A DNA stretch of 8,710 bases from Chloroflexota bacterium (GTDB lineage: Bacteria > Chloroflexota > Ktedonobacteria > Ktedonobacterales > Ktedonobacteraceae), in contig CADDYT010000209.1 in the NCBI GenBank assembly GCA_902810755.1, forward strand, positions 1-8,710. The letters run 5' to 3'. The translations under genes and the position numbers were made by a program. The notes under the pieces were generated by a model, which did not search any database, was not told the DNA's origin, and saw only the letters and a list, made by a program, of their open reading frames with translations. Below, piece by piece: positions 1 to 6,474 of this stretch. Numbering within the stretch: position 1 is the stretch's first letter; each line of letters begins with the position of its first letter.

Positions 1-2
1 CC

Positions 3-56
3 GCTGATGAAGCGAGAATGATGCCGCTGTACGCAATGTTCTTGCGGCTGGCCTGA
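3..56 (+). CDS. Possible C-terminal end of an upstream gene (partial)
   Basis: An open frame enters from the left edge and reads ADEARMMPLYAMFLRLA before a TGA at 54-56. The other two forward frames close within the first 25 bases, so this is the only frame that could carry a gene into the window from the left. The stop lies inside a 14-base tandem duplication (47-60 and 61-74). Seventeen residues are too few to identify a family. It may simply be non-coding. Confidence 0.3.
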   Translation, partial: ADEARMMPLYAMFLRLA

Positions 57-74
57 TGCCGCTGGCCTGATGCG
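47..74. repeat. 14-bp tandem duplication
   Basis: GCTGGCCTGATGCC at 47-60 is followed directly by GCTGGCCTGATGCG at 61-74, identical except for the last base. It covers the stop codon of the possible upstream reading frame, so a slippage duplication there would not alter the protein. It is probably a small replication-slippage event. Confidence 0.6.
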
Positions 75-94
75 GGCGGCCCGGTTCTTTTTTC
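73..94 (+). terminator. Weak candidate intrinsic terminator before mnmA
   Basis: CGGG (73-76) pairs with CCCG (80-83) across a 3-base loop, and a T-rich tract (TTCTTTTTTC, 85-94) follows. The stem is only 4 bp, so efficiency is doubtful, but position and T-tract fit an end for an upstream transcript. No clear promoter for mnmA could be picked out between here and 163. Confidence 0.35.
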
Positions 95-163
95 TATGGT
101 ATCTTTTTTCTTTTGATTTTTTAAGATAGACTGATTGAGAAAGCATTTTCAGGAACAGAAACT

Positions 164-1369
164 ATGGCAAGAATAGTCGTCGCTATGAGCGGCGGCGTAG
201 ATAGTTCGGTAGCCGCCGCACTGCTCAAGGAGCAGGGACATGAGGTGATCGGCATGATGCTGCGCCTCTGGTCAGAACCCGGCGTCATCGATGATGACGG
301 CGTGGAGCGCGTTGTGCAAAATAAGTGCTGCTCGCTGGAAGCGGTTGACGATGCGCGGCGCGTGGCACGCATCCTTGATATCCCCTTCTACCTCGTCAAT
401 GTCGAGGAAGAGTTTAAGCATACCGTTGTCGATTACTTTTATGAAGAATATGTCGCGGGCCGCACACCGAATCCGTGTCTGAACTGCAACCGGCATATCC
501 GCTTCACGCTGCTGCTCAATCGGGCGCTGGCCCTCGACGCGGACTACCTGGCGACGGGCCATTACGTGCGCGTGGACGATCATCCCGTAACTGGCAAGCG
601 GCGGCTGCGGCGCGGAGTTGACCCGGACAAGGACCAGTCATACGTGTTGCACGTCCTCAACCAGCGACAACTGGCGCATGCCTGCTTCCCGCTGGGGCCG
701 TATACCAAGCCGCAGGTGCGGGCGATGGCTGCGGAGCGCGGCCTGCCGGTGGCCTCGAAGGCGGAAAGCCAGGAAATTTGCTTTGTCGCGCAGAACGATT
801 ATCGCGGCTTCATCAATCGTTACGCGGCGACAAGGGAGGCTCAGGCGGAGGAAATGGACGCGCGCGTCGGCCTCGGGGCTGCGATTGGCCTGCGGCTGGG
901 AACGGCGGGAACAGGGCAGGCACAATCGTTGATCTCATTGCCAGAGCCGGGGCCGATCTACAATCAGGCGGGGAAGTTACTGGGACGGCATCGCGGCCTG
1001 GCATTCTACACCATCGGGCAGCGCAAGGGGCTGGGCCTCTCAGCGCCAGAGCCGCTGCACGTGCTGAAGATCGACGCGGAACAGAACGCGCTCATCGTTG
1101 GCCCGGCCAGCGCGCTGGAGCAGACCAGCTTCACCGTTGGCAAGATGCACTATCTGAGCGGTGAGACGCCACACGAGCCATTCGAGGCAGCCGTGCGCGT
1201 GCGCTACAAGGCGGCGGAACTCCCCGCGCTGGTCACCCCCATCGACGGCGGGGAGCGGGCGCAGGTGACATTACTACGGCCACAGCGAGCCATCACACCG
1301 GGACAGGCGGCAGTTTTCTACGGCGGCGAAGATGGTGATGAGGTGTTGTGTGGAGGCATCATAGAATGA
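164..1369 (+). CDS. mnmA: tRNA-specific 2-thiouridylase MnmA
   Basis: MnmA activates U34 of the Lys, Glu and Gln tRNAs with ATP and inserts sulfur from a persulfide relay, giving the 2-thio part of mnm5s2U in the cytoplasm. Seen here: the PP-loop SGGVDSS (residues 9-15) near the N-terminus, [10 protein letters not shown] (101-110) carrying the catalytic cysteine (Cys108, by alignment to the ILCN motif of E. coli), GHY (132-134), and ICFV with the second active-site cysteine, Cys206. [10 protein letters not shown] (282-291) is the conserved central block. Cys105 replaces the Asp found in E. coli, so three cysteines are available. The protein has 401 residues, longer than the usual 360-380, because of about 35 extra residues near 221-260. 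Start: ATG at 164, with AGGAA 8 bases upstream. The stop overlaps the lepA start (ATGA), so the pair is cotranscribed. Confidence 0.96.
   Translation: MARIVVAMSGGVDSSVAAALLKEQGHEVIGMMLRLWSEPGVIDDDGVERVVQNKCCSLEAVDDARRVARILDIPFYLVNVEEEFKHTVVDYFYEEYVAGRTPNPCLNCNRHIRFTLLLNRALALDADYLATGHYVRVDDHPVTGKRRLRRGVDPDKDQSYVLHVLNQRQLAHACFPLGPYTKPQVRAMAAERGLPVASKAESQEICFVAQNDYRGFINRYAATREAQAEEMDARVGLGAAIGLRLGTAGTGQAQSLISLPEPGPIYNQAGKLLGRHRGLAFYTIGQRKGLGLSAPEPLHVLKIDAEQNALIVGPASALEQTSFTVGKMHYLSGETPHEPFEAAVRVRYKAAELPALVTPIDGGERAQVTLLRPQRAITPGQAAVFYGGEDGDEVLCGGIIE
1352..1356 (+). promoter_or_regulatory. Ribosome binding site that fixes the lepA start
   Basis: GGAGG lies inside the last codons of mnmA, 9 bases before the ATG at 1366. 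It decides for this ATG over the in-frame GTG at 1348, which has no such site. It sits where ribosomes finishing mnmA would hand over to lepA. Confidence 0.8.
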
Positions 1370-3171
1370 CAGATCAAGCACATATTCGCAATTTCTGCAT
1401 TATCGCGCATATCGATCATGGCAAGTCGACGCTGGCCGACCGCCTGCTGGAATACACCGGAACCGTGACCAAACGGGAACTGACGGAGCAGGTGCTTGAC
1501 CAGATGGAACTGGAGCGCGAGAAGGGCATCACCATCAAAGCGCAGGCCGTGCGCATGCACTATACGGCGCTCGACGGGCAGGATTACGAGCTGAACCTGA
1601 TCGATACTCCCGGCCACGTGGACTTCACCTATGAAGTTTCGCGCAGCCTGGCCGCCTGTGAAGGTGCCGTGCTGGTCATCGACGCCACACAGGGCATCGA
1701 GGCGCAGACACTGGCGAACCTGTATCTGGCCATCGAGGCAGATCTCAATATCATTCCTGTCATCAACAAAATCGATCTGCCAAGCGCGGAACCGGAACGG
1801 GTGATGCAGGAAGTTGAGGACGTGATCGGCCTGCCTGCCGAAGACTGCATTCTGGCCTCGGCCAAAGAAGGCATCGGCACGCAAGACATCCTGGAAGCCA
1901 TTATCAGGCAGGTGCCGCCGCCAAAGGGCAATGCGCGTCTGCCGCTGCGGGCGCTGGTGTTTGACTCGCACTACGACCCCTATAAGGGCGTCATCGCCTA
2001 TGTGCGTATCGTGGATGGCGAGCTACATGCAGGCGAGAAAATCGCTATGATGGCGACGGGCAGCACGACCGAGGTGCTGGAAGTGGGCTACTTTCACCCG
2101 CGCCTGACTGCGAGCGAGACGCTGACCACTGGCGAGGTCGGCTATATCGCCACCGGCTTCAAGAACGTCAAAGATTGCCGCGTGGGTGATACCGTCACCC
2201 TGGCGAGCGCGCTGGGGCAGGTTGAGCCGCTGCCCGGCTACAAACCGGCCAAGCCAATGGTCTTCGCAGGCATCTACCCCGTCGAGGGCAATGATTATCC
2301 GCTGCTGCGCGACGCGCTGGATCGCCTGAAACTGAATGATGCCTCGCTCCTGTACGAGCCGGAGACCTCGAACGCATTGGGCTTTGGCTTTCGCTGTGGC
2401 TTCCTGGGCCTGCTGCACATGGAGATCATTCAGGAGCGCATCGAGCGCGAATATGGCCTCGACATTCTGGCGACCGCGCCGAGCGTGGAATATTACGTCA
2501 CGAAAACCGGCGGCGAGGTGGTCAAAGTCGATAACCCGACCGATTTTCCCAATCCGGGCGAGATTGAGAAGGTGGAGGAGCCGTGGATGGACATTTCCAT
2601 CTTCACGCCCTCGCGCTATATTGGCACCATTATGGATCTCGTGACGACGCGGCGCGGCGCGTTCAAAGAGATGAAATACATTGAGGCCGAGCGCGTCTTG
2701 CTCACCTACAGCATGCCGCTGGCCGAATTGATCGTGGATTTCTACGACCAGCTCAAATCACGCACGCAGGGCTACGCCTCGCTGGATTATACCTTCGCCG
2801 GATATCATGAAGCTGATCTGGTAAAGCTGGACATTCTTGTCAACGGGCAACCCGTCGATGCGCTTTCGCTCATCCTGCACCGCGAGAAAGCGTATCCGCA
2901 GGGGCGGCAACTGGTGGAGAAACTGCGCAGCCTCATTCCGCGCCAGTTGTTTGAGGTTCCCATCCAGGCGGCCATCGGCTCGCGCGTAATCGCCCGCGAA
3001 ACCGTTAAGGCGCTGCGCAAAGACGTGCTGGCAAAATGTTACGGCGGCGATGTGACACGCAAACGCAAGCTGCTGGAGAAACAGAAAGAGGGCAAGAAGC
3101 GCATGAAGATGGTAGGCAATGTAGAAATCCCCCAGGAAGCCTTCATGGCCGTCCTCACGCTGGGGGAATAG
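1366..3171 (+). CDS. lepA: Elongation factor 4 / LepA, ribosome-associated GTPase
   Basis: LepA is a translational GTPase related to EF-G. It binds the ribosome and has been linked to back-translocation and to initiation or assembly of the 30S subunit. Seen here (numbering from ATG 1366, 601 residues, family-typical): P-loop AHIDHGKS (14-21), switch region with KGITIKAQ (53-60), DTPGH (80-84), NKID (134-137) and SAK (165-167). A domain-2 beta barrel follows, then EF-G-like domains, and the LepA-specific C-terminal domain with [20 protein letters not shown], diagnostic against EF-G and BipA. The start is set by GGAGG at 1352-1356 and overlaps the mnmA stop as ATGA, implying translational coupling. 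The longer GTG start (1348) would add six residues not expected in the family. No domain is missing. Confidence 0.97.
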   Translation: MTDQAHIRNFCIIAHIDHGKSTLADRLLEYTGTVTKRELTEQVLDQMELEREKGITIKAQAVRMHYTALDGQDYELNLIDTPGHVDFTYEVSRSLAACEGAVLVIDATQGIEAQTLANLYLAIEADLNIIPVINKIDLPSAEPERVMQEVEDVIGLPAEDCILASAKEGIGTQDILEAIIRQVPPPKGNARLPLRALVFDSHYDPYKGVIAYVRIVDGELHAGEKIAMMATGSTTEVLEVGYFHPRLTASETLTTGEVGYIATGFKNVKDCRVGDTVTLASALGQVEPLPGYKPAKPMVFAGIYPVEGNDYPLLRDALDRLKLNDASLLYEPETSNALGFGFRCGFLGLLHMEIIQERIEREYGLDILATAPSVEYYVTKTGGEVVKVDNPTDFPNPGEIEKVEEPWMDISIFTPSRYIGTIMDLVTTRRGAFKEMKYIEAERVLLTYSMPLAELIVDFYDQLKSRTQGYASLDYTFAGYHEADLVKLDILVNGQPVDALSLILHREKAYPQGRQLVEKLRSLIPRQLFEVPIQAAIGSRVIARETVKALRKDVLAKCYGGDVTRKRKLLEKQKEGKKRMKMVGNVEIPQEAFMAVLTLGE

Positions 3172-3181
3172 CGAAGCCGGG

Positions 3182-3247
3182 AAAAGAGACAGGGACGAAC
3201 AGTGCCGCCATTTGCGCGTAAATGGCGGCACTGCTCGTCTCTGTCTC
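3182..3247 (-). terminator. 28-bp-stem hairpin after lepA, possible terminator for the minus strand
   Basis: Left arm 3186-3213 and right arm 3220-3247 pair across a 6-base loop (GCGCGT). The inner 14 bp are perfect (CAGTGCCGCCATTT against its complement). The outer 14 contain one G-U and one A-C mismatch. On the plus strand no T-tract follows, so it is not a textbook terminator for lepA. On the minus strand the stem is followed by TTTT, so leftward transcripts could end there. It begins 14 bases after the lepA stop and may also protect the 3' end of the mnmA-lepA message. A repeated intergenic palindrome is an alternative. Confidence 0.5.
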
Positions 3248-3319
3248 AGGCAACGACAAAGGCCAGGCAATCACGGTTACCTGACCCCTGTGTGTCATTT
3301 TCTGCACAACTCCCGTGTC

Positions 3320-3418
3320 ACGTCAACCGAGAACTATTGCATAGACAGGGCAAATTAGTAGCAGATATGCCCTCGCAACATTCCCTCTGCTACCCCTACC
3401 AAACCGAGACCTTGACGT
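3320..3418. other. Nested and crossing inverted repeats with pseudoknot topology
   Basis: ACGTCAA (3320-3326) pairs with TTGACGT (3412-3418) and encloses the rest. Inside, CTAT/ATAG (3334-3337/3341-3344) forms a small hairpin. GGGCA (3348-3352) pairs with TGCCC (3368-3372), and GTAGCAGA (3358-3365) pairs with TCTGCTAC (3386-3393). The last two pairings cross, giving an H-type pseudoknot. A direct repeat AACCGAGA lies just inside both ends (3325-3332 and 3402-3409). An RNA fold is the simplest reading, though short pairings can arise by chance. Confidence 0.4.
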
Positions 3419-3469
3419 AAGCCGTCTTAAGACCTTTTAGCGCCTCTCTTCAGGCGATCTCATTGAGAT

Positions 3470-3526
3470 TCAGGTATAGGCCAAAGTAATGGTTGGGTAC
3501 CAGAGGCTCGGTATGCCCGCCTTCAC
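3470..3526 (-). CDS. Possible 18-residue peptide ORF, second of a pair
   Basis: A GTG at 3526 is preceded by AGGAG (3536-3532) at 5 bases and reads VKAGIPSLWYPTITLAYT before TGA. Its Shine-Dalgarno overlaps the stop codon of the neighbouring mini-ORF, a layout that would allow re-initiation. The start codon lies at the loop of the hairpin 3514-3531. No family is recognised. It may be an accident in a structured RNA. Confidence 0.2.
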   Translation of the reverse strand: MKAGIPSLWYPTITLAYT

Positions 3527-3534
3527 GGGCACTC

Positions 3535-3591
3535 CTAGTCGATCTGAAACACCATCCCAAGCAGGCGTATTGGTTTCTTCATTGGTTTCAT
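3535..3591 (-). CDS. Possible 18-residue leader peptide ORF
   Basis: ATG at 3591 is preceded by AAAGGAG (3604-3598) at a good 6-base spacing and reads MKPMKKPIRLLGMVFQID, a short basic peptide, before TAG. It is the first AUG with a strong ribosome site after the consensus promoter at 3710-3682. The ribosome site and start codon lie in the loop of the 7-bp stem 3580-3586/3611-3617, so access could be controlled by folding. No family is recognised. Confidence 0.28.
   Translation of the reverse strand: MKPMKKPIRLLGMVFQID
3569..3589. repeat. Short direct repeat
   Basis: ATTGGTTTC occurs at 3569-3577 and again at 3581-3589, 12 bases apart. Both copies can pair with the ACCAAT at 3611-3616, so they offer two alternative partners in the putative minus-strand RNA. 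The second copy gives the longer stem. Confidence 0.45.
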
Positions 3592-3681
3592 TCGGAACTC
3601 CTTTCGATTGACCAATGCAAGGCCAGCGCCCTGTGCCAGGGTATGTCCCTGGAAGGTGTGTTCCTTTTCGGGAACACTTTG

Positions 3682-3710
3682 AGTATAGCACAGAGTTTTC
3701 CAAAAGTCAA
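3682..3710 (-). promoter_or_regulatory. Consensus sigma-70-type promoter, leftward
   Basis: On the minus strand TTGACT (3710-3705), a 17-base spacer and TATACT (3687-3682) make a near-perfect housekeeping promoter, with an A/T-rich stretch upstream of the -35. It is by far the best promoter match in the window. It points away from the DUF1003 gene and toward the region without genes, so something there is, or was, transcribed. Confidence 0.7.
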
Positions 3711-3751
3711 TTGTAATTCCACTACAAAAAAGTAAGTACGAGAAATTCGAT

Positions 3752-4348
3752 CTACTGACCTTCTTCCGCCAGCGCCTCTTCTAACGCCTGGTCAAGGGTG
3801 GCAAGCACTTCGTGGGGATTGACAGACTCCATCATCGCCTCGATCTCGGGGTCGCGTGCGTTACGGGTCGCGGGCAGATCCCGGCGTAATTCCTCGACCA
3901 TCGCAATCAATTTGGTAATTTTCTGTTCGGCCAGCAGATTGATCTGTAAGTCCAGGTGCCTGCGTTGCTCCGTCAATTTCTTCTGCCGATTCTGTGTAAT
4001 GAGAACCACGTTCGTCATTAACAGCGCACTGAGCGCAATGATGCCCTGGAGCCAGTAAAAAGGCGGAGGGTCAAAGCTATGCAGGCCAGCATCGGCCAGC
4101 GCCAGATTGATGCCGATCCAGAGCGCAACAAAAAGTAAGATGACATAGAGAAATAGCGGACGCCCTAGAAAAGCAGTCACCCGTTCGATGATTTTCTGGT
4201 GGGGACTGAGGCCCCGTTGCGCATGAGCATACAGGTCGGCGATGGTCTCTATATTCTGACCGATCAGATCAACCGACTCGCGCTCCTCTTCCTTATGTTG
4301 CTTCACCCGTTTCATACTGTTACGCATATGTTGCCCGGTTTCTTTCAT
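3752..4348 (-). CDS. DUF1003 family membrane protein
   Basis: This is a small bitopic or hairpin membrane protein of the DUF1003 family; its molecular function is not established. Seen here: a charged N-terminal stretch, LIGQNIETIADL, then ITAFLGRP-type sequence (VTAFLGRPLF) leading into transmembrane helix 1 (about residues 64-84 from this start). FDPPPF (92-97) follows, then helix 2 (about 97-119), QNRQ (119-122), and a long charged helix that probably forms a coiled coil. This order is the family signature. The start is uncertain: in-frame ATGs lie at 4429, 4348, 4327 and 4315, none with a good ribosome site. The 4429 start would add a Cys-rich hydrophobic stretch unlike the family, so 4348 is preferred. 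It follows the SRPBCC genes on the same strand with no obvious terminator, so it may share their operon. Confidence 0.85.
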   Translation of the reverse strand: MKETGQHMRNSMKRVKQHKEEERESVDLIGQNIETIADLYAHAQRGLSPHQKIIERVTAFLGRPLFLYVILLFVALWIGINLALADAGLHSFDPPPFYWLQGIIALSALLMTNVVLITQNRQKKLTEQRRHLDLQINLLAEQKITKLIAMVEELRRDLPATRNARDPEIEAMMESVNPHEVLATLDQALEEALAEEGQ

Positions 4349-4480
4349 AAGTCGTTTGCACGATTCCCTTTGCTGCCAGCACAGGCATATAATACAACAG
4401 AATAGCACGTAGATTGCCCCACGTGCCATTCTGGTAAAGCTATCGAGCCTGCAAGTGGTAAAGGATTTGCCGCTCGAAAG

Positions 4481-5521
4481 CTATTCTTCCGGCGGCATCA
4501 CCGGATTTGTCACACCACTTTCATCCGGCATCACCGGATTTCTGGCTCCCGGCCCTGGCGGCATCACCGGATTGCCTGTACCGCCAGACGGGGGCATTAC
4601 CGGATTGGCGACGCCGCCCGAATCCGGCATCACCGGATTTCTGACGCCAGATTCGGGCGGCATAGGATAAACCGTGCCTTCCGGCGGCATCTCCGGGTTG
4701 GTGGGATTGGGAGGCGGCGTGCCAACGGTCTCATCCGGTACAGGCTGGCCACCGAGTCCGGGCGGCAGCGTATCGATTTCGTAGACCTCGACCACTACGT
4801 CATCACCCTCGATTGGCTCGCCTGGAAGATAGCCTTCCTGGGGCTGGCCCATCATGGTCTGCTCGCTCATAGAACGCTGCTCCACACCGGTTCCGGGCTG
4901 ATCCATTGTATAGGGATTATCGACGGTGGTGGCGCTGGCCGACGATGGTGGGTAGGCATGGGCTTCTCGCTGCTGTGCCGGGGCTTTCCCCTCTGCTACC
5001 GCCGCGCTGCCGGGATGGAAAATGTAGTTGGAGGCATCAGGGTTGAGCGCACCCGGCGGGGCCTCGTCGACCATGCGAGCAAAATTCTCCAGGTCGTGCT
5101 GCAAATCGTGTTCAAAGCGGCTGCCCGCACCGAGTTTTTCGCCGATATCCCCCAGGATACCCAGAGGCGGGTTGTAATCAATGTAGACATCAACGCGCGT
5201 CTGCCCGGCTCCCTCTGGCTGGAAGGTCACTTTACCCTCATTTTGCAGGCCACTCACCGACTTCCAGCCAATCTGGCGGTCGGGAATCCAGTTTTCGTTG
5301 ACGGCATCCCACTCGTGCTGGCCAACCACATCGGCCACCCAGTGCGTTTTATTATGCTGGGGATCAAGGTAGTCCACTTCTCGTACAAAGTGCATGAACT
5401 TCGGAAAATCCTGGAAATGCGTAAACATCTCATACACTTCATGGACCGGGGCATGCACGGTGACATAGGCATGGTGCTGCACCATACCCTGCGGTGGTTG
5501 CTGTTCTGGTTGTTGGGTCAT
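4481..5521 (-). CDS. SRPBCC (polyketide cyclase/dehydrase-like) protein with Pro-rich repeat tail
   Basis: The N-terminal part (about residues 14-150 of 346) is an SRPBCC/START-like fold of the cyclase/dehydrase type: HHAYVTVHAPVHEVYEMFTHF, then DFPKFMHFV, HEWDA, EGKVTFQ, TRVDVYIDYNPPLG, and a final helix FEHDLQHDLENFARM. Such folds bind hydrophobic ligands in a cavity; the ligand is unknown. No signal peptide is seen. After the domain comes a long disordered, Pro- and acid-rich region ending in five 11-residue repeats (292-346) of the form G-x-x-N-P-V-M-P. Start: ATG at 5521, with GGAAGGAAAG (5535-5526) just upstream. Only 17 bases separate it from the SRPBCC gene before it, which is about 60% identical over the domain by hand count, so it is a tandem duplicate that later gained the tail. 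Confidence 0.88.
   Translation of the reverse strand: MTQQPEQQPPQGMVQHHAYVTVHAPVHEVYEMFTHFQDFPKFMHFVREVDYLDPQHNKTHWVADVVGQHEWDAVNENWIPDRQIGWKSVSGLQNEGKVTFQPEGAGQTRVDVYIDYNPPLGILGDIGEKLGAGSRFEHDLQHDLENFARMVDEAPPGALNPDASNYIFHPGSAAVAEGKAPAQQREAHAYPPSSASATTVDNPYTMDQPGTGVEQRSMSEQTMMGQPQEGYLPGEPIEGDDVVVEVYEIDTLPPGLGGQPVPDETVGTPPPNPTNPEMPPEGTVYPMPPESGVRNPVMPDSGGVANPVMPPSGGTGNPVMPPGPGARNPVMPDESGVTNPVMPPEE
4484..4648 (-). repeat. Five tandem 33-bp (11-residue) coding repeats
   Basis: Five consecutive units each encode 11 residues: GVRNPVMPDSG, GVANPVMPPSG, GTGNPVMPPGP, GARNPVMPDES and GVTNPVMPPEE, reaching exactly to the stop. On the plus strand a 14-base core (GGCATCACCGGATT, one copy with a T change) recurs every 33 bases at 4494, 4527, 4560, 4593 and 4626. 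Degenerate relatives continue at 4659 and 4686. The repeat is in frame throughout, so copy number can vary without a frameshift. Confidence 0.93.
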
Positions 5522-5538
5522 CGCTCTTTCCTTCCGTT

Positions 5539-6228
5539 CTATTCTTCGATATGCATACCGGGCAATTCTGTCTGCTCGCCCGGCTCGTTAATGATGTCCT
5601 GATCCAGTACAGGACGAGCGGTGGGAAAATCCTGGCTATCGCGCCGGTAATCGCTGCCCATCGTTTCGTCCTGCTGCGTCGTCGCCTTTCCCTCGGCAGC
5701 GGCGCTATCACTGTTGTACAGGTAGGCGGAGAAAGTAGGGTCGGTTTCCTGCTGCGGTGTTGCCTCTGCCATAGCAGCAAAGTTCTCCAGATCGTTTTGC
5801 AGATCATGCTCGAACTTGCTGCCCACCCCCAGATTTTCCGCCAGTTCGCCAATAAAGCCCAGCGGCGGATTATAGGAGATGTAGACATCGACCCGCGTCT
5901 CACTCTCACCCAGGGACTGGAATGTCACCTTCCCCTCGTTCTCGAACCCGTTGTAAGAACGCCATCCAACCTGGCGATCCTCAATCCAGTCCTGGTTGAT
6001 GGCATCCCATTCGTGATGACCGGCAACATCGGCGACCCAGTGGCTGCGCATGTTGTCAATGTAGGTCACCTGGTCGATAAAGTGCATGTACTTCGGAAAA
6101 TCGTTAAAATGGGTAAACAACGCATAAACCTGGTGCAGGGGCTTTTTCACCGTCACAGCAGCATGATGCTGCACCCACCCCTGATGCTGATTTGTCTGTC
6201 CGCTTCCTGGTTCTACCATTTCTGCCAT
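5539..6228 (-). CDS. SRPBCC (polyketide cyclase/dehydrase-like) protein
   Basis: This is a 229-residue paralogue of the next gene in the operon. The SRPBCC domain spans about residues 20-155: HHAAVTVKKPLHQVYALFTHF, DFPKYMHFI, HWVADVAGHHEWDA, EGKVTFQ, TRVDVYISYNPPLG and FEHDLQNDLENFAAM. A short variable tail follows, without the Pro-rich repeats. The two proteins still align beyond the domain, in the SAAAEGKA-QQ stretch, showing that the whole gene was duplicated. Start: ATG at 6228 with GGAAGGA (6239-6233) close upstream; the longer in-frame start at 6297 has no comparable site. A leftward promoter at 6344-6315 would give an 80-base leader. It is the first gene of the probable SRPBCC-SRPBCC-DUF1003 unit. 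Ligand and role are unknown. Confidence 0.88.
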   Translation of the reverse strand: MAEMVEPGSGQTNQHQGWVQHHAAVTVKKPLHQVYALFTHFNDFPKYMHFIDQVTYIDNMRSHWVADVAGHHEWDAINQDWIEDRQVGWRSYNGFENEGKVTFQSLGESETRVDVYISYNPPLGFIGELAENLGVGSKFEHDLQNDLENFAAMAEATPQQETDPTFSAYLYNSDSAAAEGKATTQQDETMGSDYRRDSQDFPTARPVLDQDIINEPGEQTELPGMHIEE

Positions 6229-6314
6229 ACTATCCTTCCTTTCTTCACTGTTCGCGCGTCTTTCCATCACATCTGTGCGTCTCCCTGCTACCCACATTCA
6301 TTCCCTCTTGTAGA

Positions 6315-6344
6315 ATCGTAGCATAACGCTTTTTCAGAAATCAA
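6315..6344 (-). promoter_or_regulatory. Promoter for the SRPBCC operon
   Basis: On the minus strand TTGATT (6344-6339), an 18-base A/T-rich spacer and TACGAT (6320-6315) resemble a housekeeping promoter. Transcription would begin near 6308, about 80 bases before the ATG at 6228. The region is clearly more A/T-rich than the genes on either side. Confidence 0.5.
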
Positions 6345-6417
6345 TAAATAAAGCGCAACAGTATGAAAAGCTTATCATTTTCTAATCTATTTTGAAGGGA
6401 TTATTTATCATCTGTAC

Positions 6418-6449
6418 GGAAGATGACGCTCTGGTCAGCATGATCTTCC
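6418..6449. repeat. Inverted repeat, operator- or hairpin-like
   Basis: GGAAGAT (6418-6424) and ATCTTCC (6443-6449) are perfect complements. An inner GCT/AGC pair lies at equal distance from the centre, which is a 6-base loop. The dyad lies upstream of both diverging genes and could be a regulator site. Confidence 0.45.
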
Positions 6450-6474
6450 TGCAAGGGAAAACAGCGGGGCAAAG

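Larger units (their letters stand above)
3248..3681 (-). ncRNA. Candidate structured non-coding RNA (minus strand)
   Basis: No convincing protein gene lies in the 580 bases between lepA and the DUF1003 gene. A consensus promoter at 3710-3682 would start a leftward transcript near 3675, running to the hairpin ending at 3186 (with TTTT to 3182). Inverted repeats include 3658-3664/3671-3677, 3636-3641/3647-3652, 3580-3586/3611-3617, 3514-3519/3526-3531, 3457-3461/3465-3469, 3441-3444/3453-3456, 3358-3365/3386-3393, 3348-3352/3368-3372 and 3320-3326/3412-3418. All can form on either strand; the promoter favours minus. I do not recognise an Rfam family. Alternatives are a decayed IS200/IS605-type end with its guide-RNA-like segment, or a leader with short peptides. 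Confidence 0.4.

Noticed and set aside
1348..1365. GTG start for lepA adding six residues
   Set aside because: The ATG at 1366 has GGAGG at ideal spacing and gives the family length of 601; GTG 1348 has no ribosome site.
3202..3420. 72-codon plus-strand frame after lepA
   Set aside because: It begins inside the long hairpin, has no ribosome site and crosses the paired segments; no recognisable protein.
3248..3681. Known riboswitch, tmRNA, RNase P, SRP RNA, group I or II intron
   Set aside because: I looked for the conserved cores of these RNAs on both strands and found none; recall-based check only.
3250..3751. tRNA gene in the gap after lepA
   Set aside because: No T-loop GTTCGAATC-type block and no cloverleaf with a 7-bp acceptor stem was found on either strand.
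4436..4484. Direct repeat AAAGCTAT (4436-4443 and 4477-4484) with TCGAGC/GCTCGA inside, as an insertion footprint
   Set aside because: Only 33 bases lie between the copies and the repeat runs into the SRPBCC stop codon; chance is sufficient.
4484..4700. CRISPR-like pattern: a 14-base core repeated every 33 bases
   Set aside because: The units are in frame with a confident gene, encode an 11-residue repeat up to the stop codon, and the spacers are too short and not unique.
4958..6321. Long plus-strand open frames of 214 and 275 codons opposite the SRPBCC genes
   Set aside because: They mirror two clear homologous minus-strand proteins, lack ribosome sites, and their translations look like nothing known.
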